NCBI GenBank assembly: GCA_949987705.1
Contig: OX465281.1
Location: 237,233,143 to 237,297,142 of the forward strand
DNA: 64,000 nt
Source: Thereva unica
Lineage: Eukaryota; Arthropoda; Insecta; Diptera; Therevidae
Reading direction: 5' to 3'
Shown here: positions 1 through 13,188 of the stretch, in pieces
Layout of the letters: the number at the start of each line of letters is the position of its first letter
Position numbering within the stretch: the first letter of the stretch is position 1
The notes under the pieces: generated by a model
Told to the model about the DNA's origin: nothing
Database searches by the model: none
The model's input: only the letters and a program-made list of their open reading frames with translations
Made by a program: the position numbers and the translations under genes

Positions 1-183
1 GAGGAACCTGAGACGGCCACACACATAGTGTGTCACTGTCCGGCGGTGGCGAGGAAAAGGGATGCCATAACTGGACTCCAGTGGATGGAGGACATGAGGC
101 AGACTCCCTTCAATCAGCTGCTTGCGATAACTAGGGGAGTCGAAGTAAGGGAGCAATGGGACAACCCACTGCAACCCCAATAA
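1..183 (+). pseudogene. C-terminal end of a LINE ORF2 (partial at the window edge)
   Basis: The first 60 codons are open in frame 1 and end at a TAA at 181-183. The peptide contains EEPETATHIVCHCPAVARKR, the ET-x2-H-x3-C-H-C-P signature of the zinc-binding tail that follows the RNase H domain in several insect LINEs. The LINE at 39650-41955 has the related HLLCHCPALSR. The rest of the ORF lies left of the window, so the clade and intactness cannot be judged. The sequence after the stop (184-240) is probably 3' UTR, but no poly(A) or simple tail is clear. The zinc-tail call is secure; the LINE family is inference. Confidence 0.7.
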
Positions 184-970
184 GATGACTCTAGGCAGAG
201 GGACGAAAAGGGACCCGCAAATAGTGGTCTGATTCGGTATCCCTCGAAAATCTATATATATGAACCATTTTGGAAAAAATTTGTCTGTCTGACAATTTTT
301 GTTAATTAGCTTCTGGCAGACTGTTATAAATTCTTTTTTTTTTTATAAAAATGCACTTCATAACACCTCCTTAATTTTTGTTTTAAATAAAGTTTAAGAT
401 TTCTTCTGTCTATTAAAACTTGTCTGACTGACAATTTTGGTTAATAAATTTGTCAGACTGAATTTTGAATGTGCAGCATCAATGCATCAAGATCAATCAC
501 TGGCATTTCAGAACACCTTGTTCAAAAAGAAAATAACTGAAGTTTAAGATGTCCTTTATGCATAAAAATATGCTTGTCATTGAAAAAATGTTTTTTACCA
601 TTTCAGATATAATTTTTAAGCACCGTGACGGGGGTCTTTAAAAAAGAGCCTTTAGAGGTTTTTTTTGCTAACACGCTTTCCTCACGCGAGCGCGAGCCTA
701 CCACAGTTGTGCCGAGATGTACCACAGTTGTGTCTTGGAGCTTGTGCACTGTTACCACCCACCACAAAATTAGTGGCGCCATATACCTCTCTACTTTCCT
801 TGTCCCCTAAAAGAGTCAAATTCGGTAGTAGTTGGCTTAATTTTGACACACACACTAAGAGTATTGCCATGTATTGTTTTGTCATTAAATTCTACAAAGA
901 AGTTGGTCACGACGTGGTGCAGGTCACACAATATTCCATATGACACCAATCGCCAAACCATGACCAAACT
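184..970. other. Anonymous AT-rich stretch
   Basis: No gene is supported. TGTCTGACTGACAATTTT-like words recur at about 282-300 and 420-440, and TACCACAGTTGTG recurs at about 700 and 720. These are short repeats of unknown origin. Confidence 0.4.
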
Positions 971-974
971 TAGG

Positions 975-1125
975 GGCCTCGTTAGCCTATGGAGTAAGGC
1001 GTCTGGCTACCATCCCAGAGGTCCCGGGTTCGAATCCACTGTAGGCAACGCCACGGTACTTCGCCTTTTCCACTCTCCCACATACCTAACTGATTCCTCG
1101 TGTCATAGCCTTCCTTAGCCCTTCC
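975..1125 (+). mobile_element. tRNA-derived SINE head
   Basis: An A-box-like GTTAGCCTATGGAGTAAGG is followed about 40 bases later by the B-box GGTTCGAATCC (1027-1037), the spacing of a tRNA-type RNA polymerase III promoter. The segment between them, with CTACCATCCCAGAGGTC, recurs in altered form in the SINE heads at 15300-15490, 47400-47529 and 63838-64000, so this is a dispersed family and not a functional tRNA. No cloverleaf acceptor stem is evident. The 3' limit is unclear and may run to about 1390. Confidence 0.55.
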
Positions 1126-1389
1126 CCGCTCCACCAAAAAAGCGCTGGTTAGTTGATGAGATTCCACTCGTTTCCTGATATTGAATAGCAAAGGGCGTAG
1201 ATGGCTGTAGATGGATCGGCGGATCACGACCCATTTGCTGACCGCAAAAGGAGGTAAGTTCCAGTAGTTCATAAGTTGTGGGAACTTTGACGCGGGAATC
1301 AGAGATACATCCGCACTGTTATATATCACCGTCGTCGGTGGAAGCAACCATACATCGCTCATCGATTACCCGATTCCGAGTTTTTGGAA

Positions 1390-2639
1390 CTGGCCAATTA
1401 GATCGGGTACCTCAGGTGTAGAAAGTAGAAAAAAATCCAGTTAGTCACAAAAGGGCAAAGTGAACCGTAAAGTTTAAATGTATGAATTATCGATTAGTAA
1501 CCTGTGTCCTTTTCAGCAGATATAATTTTTACTGGATAGAACCTTAAATTTAAAACAATAAACTCCCAGTAAATTAATGACAAACTCTACTATCTCTGGG
1601 TCCAGTTCGTTACATAAAAAAGCAATCCTGACTTGTTAAAAGGAACCAATTTGTTCATCCGTAAAGAACGAAATTCAGGATATTTTTTACCAGAGATTCA
1701 AGAGTGACACAAATCCACTTTGAAACTTTACACTTCGCACTCAACAAACGTTCATTTTCCGCCTGATAAATTCCTTGGAGACATTCAAACTTCAGCCTCA
1801 AGTGACCCAAAACTCCGCCATCTGTAAACATTTGCGAATTACTTTCCTACAAAAGCAAAAGGCAACAATAGAAACAGGCTCCGAAGCTCCTAACAATCAC
1901 TTCAGGACAGAGAAAGGAATTGCTTCAATTTTTTTTTTTGTTGCTAAATAAAATCTCATTTGCAATCGCACACCTTTGCATACTAACACGTATCCGCGGT
2001 GTTCTTTTCCTCAAGTTTACAAGTAAAAGTTGAGGCAAGGATATGATTCTGCCGTCGCCATTGTGGGAACTAATTTCACAAACCGAGAGAAATTTTCAAC
2101 AAAGGCGCTGCCGAGCTAGTCATGTCCTTGAAGGCTGCAAACGAGCTTTTTTCAATCCGGCGAGGAAGGCAGGTGATGTAAAGCGGAATTTTTGCCGATA
2201 ATTGTTGGCTTGTTGGTTGTTGGGGCTTCCTGCAGGCGAGTCTGAGATTTTGCGAAAGGTAATAATGGAAGCAATTGTTAGGAAGTGTAGCAGGGTTTGG
2301 AGCGATTTCTGCCGGGCGCCTGCTTAAGACTCCGACGTCTTTTGTGGAGAAACCCTGCAGGATGGAGGAGTTTGCATAATCTTAACGCTCGGAGGAAAAT
2401 GCTTTTTTTAACATTGTTTAATGTTAATGAAAAGTAGCAACTTAAAAGTAAAATTTTAATAGTTGCTTTTATGGTAAAGTAAAGTTTATTAATAATTAAG
2501 GAAACAATATTTTTTCAGAGATCGAAGATTGTGTTTAAAAAAGGTGTTTGTTCAAAGATGGAGATGGAGCACTCACAAACTAACTGTAGACTATAATCGA
2601 ACTGAGATATCTGAAGAGCTTTAGCTTATTTCTTAAGAG
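1390..2639. other. No recognisable gene
   Basis: AT-rich sequence with a slightly more GC-rich patch around 2040-2360. No coding frame or known repeat was recognised. Confidence 0.35.
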
Positions 2640-2912
2640 TTTAATAGTAGTGGTGAAGAAAGCATGGGCAATAGATGAAAGCCATACAGAATAGTTACTT
2701 TGAGTATCATCAAACATGTTTAAAAAAACAAAAAGGGCATTCTTCGAAAGAGTCTACTCCACATATCTATCATATCTTACATATCTGAAAAGCTTGAAAA
2801 CGACCATCCTTCAGGTCTACTGACATTCGTTTAAAAACAAGGACTATAGCGGTTTGGAAATACTGAGTGTAGGGGGTTCCTCCACAGTCTGTCCAAGAAC
2901 AAATTCTTTGGC
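2640..2912 (-). mobile_element. Decayed Jockey-like LINE 3' portion
   Basis: The minus strand reads LFLDRLWRNPLHSVFPNRYS near 2855-2910. This aligns with TRLWNNLPQSVFPNSYN in the better-preserved LINE at 32315-33205, the end of ORF2 downstream of the reverse transcriptase. Several stops and shifts follow towards 2640. The match is short but specific (R-L-W-x-N, S-V-F-P-N-x-Y). The limits are approximate. Confidence 0.45.
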
Positions 2913-2959
2913 TGTTATGTGAATATTAATAGCTGTAACAATGAGGCGAATTAGAGCTA

Positions 2960-4950
2960 GTATTAAGCTATGGGAGAAGTGATTTGAGGTCGGAAATTGT
3001 CCATTAACAGGTGTGTTTTGAGATCCCGACGCAAATACTTGAATTGTGTTGAAAACGATAGTGTTTGAGTTTGAAATTAAGCGCGTATTGATAGCTATTT
3101 TCGAAAGTCTTCACTTGCGTATTTACAAATTTGCTCCAACTTCAGCCAATCCTTCTACCTTTTGGTTGTTGTCGATGTTCCTGTGTCCTGGTATCCACTA
3201 AAGAGTGCTCCTTTACCATCAGACAAAGGAATAGAAGTTGTAGATGTAGTCGAATAACCAGTCTATCATTCCCTGAGGTAGAGAGCGTAGTATATGGACC
3301 CAGTGGGAAAGATTGGGGGCGCTGCTCAGGGGAGCTTATTTGGAGCGCTGTTAAATATGCTCCCAAGGCAGCATTACTATAGTTTTCATAAATTTTATGG
3401 CAGGAAAAAAACCAGCGATTATCTTCGTGACAATAAAGAGTGATATTAGCACACTCAATGGACCGGCTCTCGTTCGACACGGAGAACAAGCAGCTTTGGA
3501 AGTGGTTAAAATTGAGTTGGGGGCTGTTTTGGTAAAACCACGCTCGCGCTTGGAAAGCAAAAGGCAAGATTGAACAAAATAAAAGCTGTTCGATACCGGA
3601 TCACTGAATATTCTTTATGAAAGAGCTTTTTTATAATGCTTCTAGAACGCTTTTGAGGAGCATAAAAAGATATGATCCCTTGCAATGGCATGCAATGTTA
3701 AAACGTATATGGAATTGGTATAGGAACGGGAGAGCTTTTTAAGTAGTGATTTAACATGGCTATTGCATTCCATTTCCCGTTGGGGCTGTAACGAACCGCG
3801 ATTCATTACTAATACCCCCCCTACCAAAAAAAGCTTTAGAAAAACAAATATTTAAGTATAGATTTTTTCAATTGTCGTGATATTCCTCGCATCTACCCCA
3901 GCAAAGCTCTTAAAAATATTTGAAAGCTCGGCAAAGCTTCTTTTAACTCCTCCTATCAAATCGCTTGCTTACATTTAATCAGTCACGACTGCGTATTGCT
4001 AGAGGGAAATGTGTTTTTCTGAAACTTCAATGATTATTTAATAAATTTACAAATTATGAATGAAAAACGCCCTTCTTTATATATTATTTATTTTGAGGTT
4101 TTTGTATTTTACACATTTGCTACAGAAATAACTTGTAGCAATTCCTACTAAAAAATACGAAATTCGTGTTTTTATCACTCTGATTACTTGATTGTTGACG
4201 TTTTCCTCCAGTCGCCTGCCCGCTTCTGCTAAGGGAGGTTGTGTTACTTGCGACTGCGGAGAACTCTCATTTTATGAATGAAAAAGCTCATGAATTTAAA
4301 AGAAACTTTTCAGCATTGCTTTTAAATTATTTTAAATTTAGAGATGACAAATATTTCGCACAATGGGGCTATTCAGACGCTGCCATAAGTGTGCTGAGCA
4401 AAACCGGTTTTATTCAACCCCTCGGAACACACACGGGGCGTAATTGTGTTTAGAACATTTGAAAGCTTTACAGGAACGTTTAAATGTATTGTAAATAAAA
4501 TTCACTTGTCAGACAAAAACAGAGCTAAAGAAAACAAGAGATAGAAGTAACATTTTATATGTGTGTAAGTTTTCACGCGTTTGCTTTTGCGTGAAAAATG
4601 TTTCGTTAAGTTCTTCCGCTCCCTTCCCTCTCTCATCTATAAAACCGGTTTTACTTGCCATGAATGTGCACCGTCTGAATACCCCCAATTATATTAAAAT
4701 TATGCTTATTATGATGAATAAACTGCCTTTGTTGAGCAGGGGTTTTACATGTTTAAAAGCTCTGCTCAACACATATAAAGATAAACTAAAATTATTCATT
4801 CGGCGTGCGCGCATCCCTTCCCAAATTATTTTGTTGAGTTTTTTCTGCGTTTGTTGCATTAAGTAGCGTTAAGAGGGGAAATGATAGAACAATATTTATA
4901 AAATTTGGCAACGAGGTGCGCAGAACTGTTCAAATTATTTGTGTCACGGA
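2960..4950. other. No recognised gene; one anonymous ORF
   Basis: A 141-codon open frame on the minus strand (3142-3567) has no motif I recognise. Its composition matches its surroundings and a second frame is also open there, so I do not call it a gene. Confidence 0.3.
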
Positions 4951-4951
4951 G

Positions 4952-5249
<298 letters not shown>

Positions 5250-8200
5250 ACAGCTACACAATTAAGTACAGAAACTTATAGATTTGTTTGAAAAACTCTA
5301 TACCAGACCAAAGAGAGGTAATTCTCATAAGGCATAACAAACCACTGGTCCAGCAATATTCAAAGAATAGTGTGCCTTGCCATCAACGGGGATAATCTAC
5401 GAGAGACTCAACTCAATTTAGTACAGTTACTTCGTCAAGATGGGAAATCTGATATAAGTGTTACACAAAACGCGTTATAGAATAGGCATATGGGCCATAG
5501 TGCTCTGCAGGTTTATTTAATTGCAGGGTTATAGGAAGGATCCTAGAAACAGGAAAGCTAAAGACTTAATGCTAAGTTTAAACGTTCTTCAGTATACATT
5601 TAAGAGAGTCTATCCTGGGTTTTCCTTGGGATACCGCTTAGGTTCGTGGCTTCGCTCCTTTCCACAACATGGTTTGTCGCCCCATTTCTTCCAACTAGAT
5701 AACTTCCTTTTTTACGAAACTTTTTACTACCAGCTCCTGTAAGCATAATAGAGCCCCTTGACTATTTATAATATTGTGCAACATTTTGATTTGTGCAATA
5801 TTATTAGCGATCTGTGGGTGATTTTCTTCGGCAAAGAAGGAAACTGTCAATGTTTTGCTCAATATTATTTATACTCTCAATATTATTGATACGTGGGCAA
5901 CCTTTTTATAACATGGGCCAGAATCAATTGGGGCTTAAATTGGCTTTAATGGGGTAAATCACAATGTAATGGTGTTTCGTCCGGTTGTTCTTTAAACCCC
6001 CTTTTTTAAGGGAAGGTTGCCGGGAGCTTTTGAGTAAGTAGTCTAGGATCTTGTGAGAACAAACGACTTTTTACAAAAATAATACCTCTTTATTTTTTCA
6101 ATATCCTTACATACTATCAATTTTCATCTCGTGCCGGATCTTACACCTCCACACGGTATACATAGGATTGGAGAAAATGACCTCTTCGGAACGAGCCTGA
6201 TGAAAGACTGATTTTGGCCTGGTGAAACGGTTAATTTTATAGCTAGAAAGCTCGTGCGGGTAAGAAACTTTAAAGCTTCGAAGTGAAGCTTTCAAAGGAG
6301 AATCACCCAGCCTGCTCTGTGAATATTTTTTTCCTAAAGCTTTATTGGGAGAGGGATTATCACTGAAAAATGCTTATAAACTTTTTTTGATCTAAATTAT
6401 ACGAAATAATACATAAGTATATTTTAAATGACTTAAAAAATGAAGATCCGAACAAAATTTAATATTCAAATTTAAAATAGTATTATCTTAAAGTTTAAAA
6501 TGTGCCGCTGTGTACCCATGCAGTAACACGGCGCTTAACTTTTTTAACCTAAGTTGAACAAAGATTATATTTATTGAGGTCACCAGCATCGTATCCTAAG
6601 TTCATCTGCCTCAGTTACAAGAAACCCCGTCGTCGCCTACACACATGGCGAACACATTAAAATTTAAATCTTAATTCTCCCTAATTCCCTGCTGTATATT
6701 TTTTTTTATCTACAGAACCTTAACAGCTTCACACTCTCTTCTGTACTAAGAAAATTGCATATAGAATGAAAGACTCAAAGCTTGTACCCAAGTAAGCCGA
6801 AGTGGATTTGCATGTCTCAAAAGGGAAAAAAGGTTTTCTTGAATACCTTGTGATTCTTGCGTGCAGTTCTTCTATTTTCTTGATACTTATTTTTTTGCTT
6901 TAAGAAATTGCATTAAAATTGTTACGCAAATGTAATCGGATTTGTTTCTTGATATTTGAACATATTTCGGGATCATCCTTCTAAACCATTCAGACTCTAA
7001 TCTTATTTTTATGCAAAATGCCCGTATAAATCAAAAAAGGACATGGGGTTCTACTCATATTTTAACCATACCTAGGGGGTATAAAATAAAATCCCATAAT
7101 AGGTTCCTTTTTGCTACGTTTTCTGGATGTTGTAAATTTTAAAATATTTCGCGTTAAAGGAAATGAATGAGTAAATTACATAAAAATTGTATCCCTGGGT
7201 GCCCCTTTGGAAGCGATTTCAAAAAATTTATTCAAGTCAAGAGGATAATCAATTATTTTTTCAAAATTATTTTCAAGACTACTAGGAATTTCTTATTTCC
7301 TCAAAAAAGGTAATGGAGACTTAACCAATAGAATATTGCTAAACTCTCATATAATTTTACAGTAAAATCCAACCCAACCAAAAACAACACAATTCTCAAA
7401 ATATAATAGTAATTTTGTTCTCACTCAATTAGGGATATCCTTCAATCAACTAGATATTTGATAAAAGTTACTAGTTCACAAGGTAGGCAATGCTGAAGTA
7501 TGAATTTTGTGCTTGAAATCGCAAATGTTGTTGGGGAATGCTGAGAATAAAGGTCCGACCCATTAGATTTCTGATGCTGCAAAAACTTTAAAACAGATCC
7601 AAAACTATGCGTCATTGGTCAGTCGTTACTTGTTACAAGAATAACAAGCAAAGGGTTTTAGGGTCTGAGTACTGACTCCTTCATTGATAGGAAGGTCTTG
7701 ATCGAATTAAGTTCAGGGCTTACACAGTCCTTGAAGGCAAATCCTATGTAAGGAAACCAGTGACTTCTACCAATTGTGAAGAGTGGATCTCAAGTGGCAT
7801 ACGAATAATTATGCAAGAAGTTTTCTGGTCCAATAAGTGTTGAGCCTGCATAATTTTTGACTTAGTGGACCACTATAAGGTTGCCTTGACGACTCTCAAG
7901 GCGCGAATTCCACCACCGCAGAGCAGCATAGTTAGCCATGGATCTAACTACGGTCGTATAATGATTTGGTGGTTTGCTTAGGATTACACCAAGCAGCTGA
8001 AAGTTGAAAGCTGTTAGGCTCAGCGTCTTTTTGTTAATAAAAGATCTAAGCACAATTTTGTGGGAATTTATGGCTTAGTTCATTACTGAAACCCAAGTTG
8101 TGGTCACAATCAATCCACATCATCAGTGCAACCAACCTTGACCGTTCAATCATATCGAAATTTATCTCTGTAGAGTTCCATTCAACACAATCGTCCACAG

Positions 8201-10880
8201 AATTGGTGATGGAACTCAATAGGCGCTACTTTTCTGGGCATGGATTTTATCTATACCGTAATGAAGATTTTATCTTCTTTCCTTTTTATAATTGTCGTGT
8301 GCAGTCCTTAGGCTGGGTGCGCCAAAAGGCTAACCTTGGATGTCCCCTTCACAAAAAAAAAAAATCAAAATTCGAACTAAACTCTTCAATTGCAAGGCAG
8401 TACTCTAGTCTTGGTCGGATGAAACTCTGATCTTACTCTAGTCGTGGGGGATGAAATTCCAGAGGTCCTATCTAAAATTCGTGTATCATCACTTATCTGA
8501 ACGAGTGAGCCCCTCTACTGGAAAAGGACTCTGCTCAGCTGACCGGGTACCTTCTTCAGCCGCTACGTCATCGTGTCGTTCTTTTATTCGCACATCCTGT
8601 TACCAATATCAAACAAGCAGAACACCTCACACAGGCACATTTGTTTCCCACAAAAAAAACGCAAGATTCTAACCAACATATATATTTTACTACACCTTTT
8701 AACAGCAGAACATTGAACAGTTACAAATTTCAACAAGAGATAATCAAGCTTATGGTAAATTATTTAAATGTACTTCAACTAACGGTACACACAAGTAATG
8801 TACTTAAACCAAATACATACCTGAAAGATAATCAACAATGTTCAAAATTCTAATGTAAAGCATATCAACTGAACGAAGAGCTAACGTGTGCTAAGTGTAG
8901 CATGACATTTGAAGAAAATAAAAACTTTTATTAAAAATCGGTCTGGAAAAAATCCACCCTGGTACCACGACGTTTTCTTTCTTTCAATTAGACCTTTCAG
9001 GGTTCACAATACGTACACCAGATAAAACGGCTAGTTATTGGTTCCTCCTTGATACGGCGTCTCTAGCAGCTCCAATGGTGACAAGATGGGTTCAAGTACC
9101 GCTCATCTCACTACTAAGCCATTCGGGTAATTCTGGACCCAGAGTTGCGGCATGGGGTACTACCTGACAATGGTGTTTCTGTTATATAACCACTTCCAGA
9201 TTTCCAATGTTTTACGAAGCACTTATACTTTTAAATATCAGGACTGAGTTCCTTGGTTCTTACAGATGGGTAATATTTACAAGTCTAAATATTTGGTCAT
9301 GCTGAGGTATCTAAATTGTTCCTATAGGTGAACTTGGGTCCTGCAGGTGCCCAAATGTTTCCTTCAGGTGACTGTGAGCAAGATTACTACTGTTCTGTTC
9401 GGTTGCGGCTGGTTCATCCATATGATTGGGGGCTTACACTTGTAACGGTCGGAATTATCATTTATTTGGGTGGGGAAATTTATTTTGGGAATCACCTTGT
9501 AAAGGGAAATTTTGGGGAAAATCACTTTGCGGGAACAGGAAAATTTTAAAGACAGAATAGGCGAGGAAAAAAATTAATGATGAAAGGAGTTTTGTTTTGG
9601 GAGAAAAAATGTGGGCTCAGGACAAAACAGTCATTTTGGTCAGCAATTTTGCTTTTAGTTCAGAAATTTCACAAAAAAATAGTTATTATTAAAAAGAATT
9701 AAGTAGTCGGATTATTATTTAATTTAAATGAGTCGTTAGTTCTATTCAAATCCCTAAACCCACTTGGAGAGGAAAGAAAAGAAGTTTCGAACTAGGACGT
9801 GAGGAGATTTGGTCCGTTTTTGCACACATACGACTGGCTGGAAGGAAAAAGAAACCCGCAGTATTCAGTTCATTGGAAGAAAATAACAATTTCTTTTCCG
9901 AAGTAGCAACAATCAGGACTATTTTAGGAAATAGGAGTTTGGAGAGGTACCGAAGGGGATACCAGCAATAAAAAAAAAATTGTTTTTTTTTGCCCAGGGC
10001 AATGTGCGGATTGGTGTTAATCTGTACAAACTGTTTTATGTAGTTAAGGGGCAATACCCCGTGTTTATAATACTTTTCGTTTATCTGTCACCAGAATTTC
10101 CGAAGAAAGGTGAAAAACGTGTATAGATGCGGAAGGCAACGGAGATTTGGTGGACGAAGGAACAGGTTTGAAAGCAGAAGAACGAGGGGGTCTGGAGAAC
10201 AGACCGAATTATATCCAAAATTACTCAAATCTGGTTTAAATAGAGGAAACAATTGGCGTAAAATTAGATGATATTTCTCAAACAGGCGACCCTAGTATAA
10301 AGGGAGGAACTTCAGGTAATTAATCAATATCTATAGTGCATCCACCCCCCAGATGGGTCAGGGATAGCAAAAAAAAAAAAATCTACCCGAACAACAAGAC
10401 ACAAAATAGAATTACAAAAAATTTGCCTTTTTTTTGCTTTAACTTAAAAAAAAAAACAAAAAAAACAAGAAATAATTTATTCTAAAATAATAATTTTAAT
10501 AGTAGTTAGTATTACTTAGTATTACTTTTATATCTTTGATAAGTATTTGTGAATGTGTGTTGCTCCTTGTCGGATATAGTTTGATCTTTGGTGGTACCGG
10601 GAAATTTGTCGTTCTTATCAGGGATTCTGTTGATTGTGATCTCGTTTGTACAAAGCGAGGAGTATTGGCCAATACTGCGCGCTTTATTGTTGTCATTCCT
10701 ACAATGTTCCCTAAAAGTAACGTACCACTTATGTTTGTAATTGGATCAGGTAATTGTTAATATTTGGCACGGGCAACTAATCCGTGACGTTGTTGTTAAG
10801 GTTCAAATATAACGTGTATGTTGATGGTTATAAATATATTAAAGCATAGTAACTATTAAAATGTCCCGGCGTTAAAAATT
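5250..10880. other. Long anonymous AT-rich region
   Basis: No coding region, RNA gene or transposon end could be supported in 5.6 kb. Open frames here are short (under about 110 codons), mutually overlapping and without motifs. Homopolymer A and T runs are common (for example 8345-8362, 10369-10381 and 10448-10471). Confidence 0.4.
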
Positions 10881-10899
10881 TTTTTTCTTGTGGAATGGT

Positions 10900-11344
10900 T
10901 GAGGGGGGGTTGGTCATTCCTTTTCAGTGTTGGACGCGGCACCGGCGATGACCGGAGAGTGACGGACGGAAGTTAAAGTTGCACTGACACAGGTAAGTGG
11001 TGAACCAGCCGCGGTAAGTCCCGGCCACACACCCCACGACCCCTCCGGCGAGCTAGATAACTCCGTGTGGCCGGCGTAGGAGTTCCGGATTTTCTTTTCA
11101 TTTCTTATGTATGGTATTGGCTCCTTGGTCATGCTCTTCCGGGCTTGTGGCTAAGGGGGTAATACCTCGCATAAGTGGCGCCCACTATTTTATCGCGCCA
11201 TTATGCTAGTACACACTTTCAACCTCACTTCTTCCTACCCTCCACACCGGAACGCGGACTTTCTGACTCTGCGATTTTTCGAGCCCGTGGGATGCACTCC
11301 TGATTTCCTGATTCTTGTGCTGGACTCGATTATTCCCGTTTTAA
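10900..11344. other. GC-richer island upstream of the Harbinger-type ORF
   Basis: From about 10900 to 11340 the base composition shifts to clearly higher GC, with several CCGG and CGGC words, and then returns to AT-rich. It directly precedes the transposase remnant starting at 11354 and could be that element's promoter and leader. No TATA box or terminal inverted repeat could be assigned. Confidence 0.3.
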
Positions 11345-11353
11345 TTGACCGAT

Positions 11354-12096
11354 ATGGCAGATAATAACTGTATTCTATGTGAACGTGCACTTTGCCGTCG
11401 GCGCAAGCACTTTCTCACTGACTATTTCTTGGAAACACGGCAAGATTTTGTGGCAAATATCTTACGCGCCATGGAATCGCCTGGAATAACTCGAGCAGCT
11501 AATACGTCCCGGCGATGCATGTTCGTCAACTGCGCTAACGGCATACTTCGGCAAGTGTTCAATAATTTAAAAATGCAGATTCTTAGCTACTACAATTTTT
11601 TTTTATACCCAATCGAGTTTGTATCTGCCAGCAACACTTGCTAGATATTGGAAGTATTTCCCGGCAAACTGAATTTTATGCAGAGAATCTCCATGTCTTC
11701 CCACTTTGATTTCGAAAACAAGGACTTTTATCTGAAGAAGATATTCATTTTTGGACTGGATTAAACCAAGAACAGTATGATATATTACTTCAGCAGTTTC
11801 CAAGTCTCGAGCAGCAGTCTAAGACTCCACTTATCGAAATAGCCTAGTACTTGAGTAAGCTCAGAAAGGACGAGCCACATGTAAGAATCATCACTATTTT
11901 TAATTCATCCAGGCAAACTGTAGACCGAAAAATAGCAAAAGTTAGAACATGTCTTTTGGCAGCTTTTGTTCCGTCACACATAAGATTAGATCACCTGACA
12001 CCAACTCGGGTTATAGAACGCAACAGAGTTCTACCGAATCGAAGGGAATCTTGTCCTCATCAGCTGTATGGTATAATCACGGAACGTCAGACGTAA
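11354..12096 (+). pseudogene. Broken PIF/Harbinger-type transposase, N-terminal half
   Basis: An ATG at 11354 opens a peptide beginning MADNNCILCERALCRRRKHF, with a C-x2-C pair and a later F-V-N-C. After one or more shifts the reading continues with TGLNQEQYDILLQQFPSLEQ, then YLSKLRKDEPHVRIITIFN, and then FVPSHIRLDHLTPTRVIERN followed by LYG before a stop at 12094-12096. Segments of the form (TGL-x-EQ-F-D-x-LL), (L-x-KLR-TG-x-S-N), (F-G-I/S-x-x-TV-x-R-x-I) and (FVP-x-HLGF-x-H-T) are typical of insect DDE_Tnp_4 (Harbinger) proteins upstream of the catalytic core. The DDE catalytic region itself is absent. An in-frame stop lies in 'IEIA-stop-YLSKLRK'. The element is dead and truncated at about 12075. 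The family call is inference from remembered motifs. Confidence 0.6.
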
Positions 12097-12099
12097 GAA

Positions 12100-12652
12100 G
12101 TATTATAAATATGTGCTATATAAACGAAATTAAAGAATATTGTTCTTGCATACATGGACGCAGAACGCTTCATTTAAAATCAAGTTAAACAATTTACACG
12201 TAATAATTTAAATTCAATTTGTGATAATTTACAATTTGCAAAAAATTGCAAAACATATAATTCCTTGCTTATCTCGGCACTTTTATTTGCTTTCTCCTGT
12301 TTATACATTACCATTCAACAATAAATTAAAAAGTGAAAACAAACAAATTAAAAACCGGAACAAACGTAAAATAAATATTTGTTTTGTGAAAGAGATAATT
12401 TTCAAGTAATAATTCCAGTCATATTTATTCGTGGTGTGCATATTTTGCGAGGAATTCCAACATATGGTGCATATCGCAAATTCTGATGCAAATACGTGCA
12501 TTTCTGAGTGAAACAGGAAACGTGTGGATAGTATGCTGGTACGGAAATGAAATGCACACTTCCTAATGTTATTCTGACATATTTTTAGTAAAAAACAAAA
12601 TTAAATGTGTGGTGAGAAAAATATATTTCACTGGTATTTTCAGTACTTTTAT
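12100..12652. other. No recognised feature
   Basis: Very AT-rich spacer between the Harbinger-type remnant and the TIR element that starts at 12655. Confidence 0.3.
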
Positions 12653-13129
12653 TATACAGGGTGTATTCGTTTTAAGTTTACAAACCGTCCGGCTGTTAGG
12701 TCCGGCTGATAGGTTTTGGATAGACAAACGAAAAATCGTATATAGTGAGTTCTATTTCACGCAAGAGGTAAATAATTTTAATATTCCAGAGAAGAATGCG
12801 AAACATTCAGTGACATTAGGTGCTTAGTGAACCAAGATGTCTGCGAAATCCCCGATATCAGGTCCGACTATGATAAAAATCCACCTGAATAATTTGCAAG
12901 AAAGGTACTCACTTGCTGAAGAATTTTGATTCGGCCAGGAACTGAAAATGTACTTTTTTAAAGATCCTAAAAGGGTAAGCATATAAGGAAGAATACCATG
13001 AAAGCAGAGTATGAACTCTTGGATCTTACAAAAGTACAGTCTCATGCTTTTCTATATTATAGTGCTTGTAAAACGAAGAAGTGCAGGCCGTGAAGATGAC
13101 AGAGCGGGCTGTTATTGTATTGCCCAAAA

Positions 13130-13188
13130 GTCTATATAAAAAGCCTTAACGTGGAAGGTATTTAACGACGGGATTGGCACAATAGGCT
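13130..13188 (-). repeat. 60-bp direct repeat, copy 1
   Basis: CTATATAAAAAGCCTTAACG through GGCACAATAGGCTT is nearly identical to 14872-14930. On the minus strand both copies read KPIVPIPSLNTFHxKAFYI, so they may derive from a coding exon of an unidentified element. Flanks differ, so they are not simple LTRs. Confidence 0.65.

Noticed and set aside
972..1045. Genuine tRNA gene
   Set aside because: A and B boxes are present, but no acceptor stem closes the cloverleaf, and the head repeats elsewhere with SINE-like bodies.
982..1362. 126-codon minus-strand ORF
   Set aside because: Overlaps the SINE on the opposite strand and carries no motif.
3142..3567. 141-codon minus-strand ORF
   Set aside because: No recognised domain, overlapping open frames on both strands, and no composition change.
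11180..11196. TGGCGCC sequence as an LTR-retrotransposon primer binding site
   Set aside because: A short motif with no LTR pair, gag or pol nearby.
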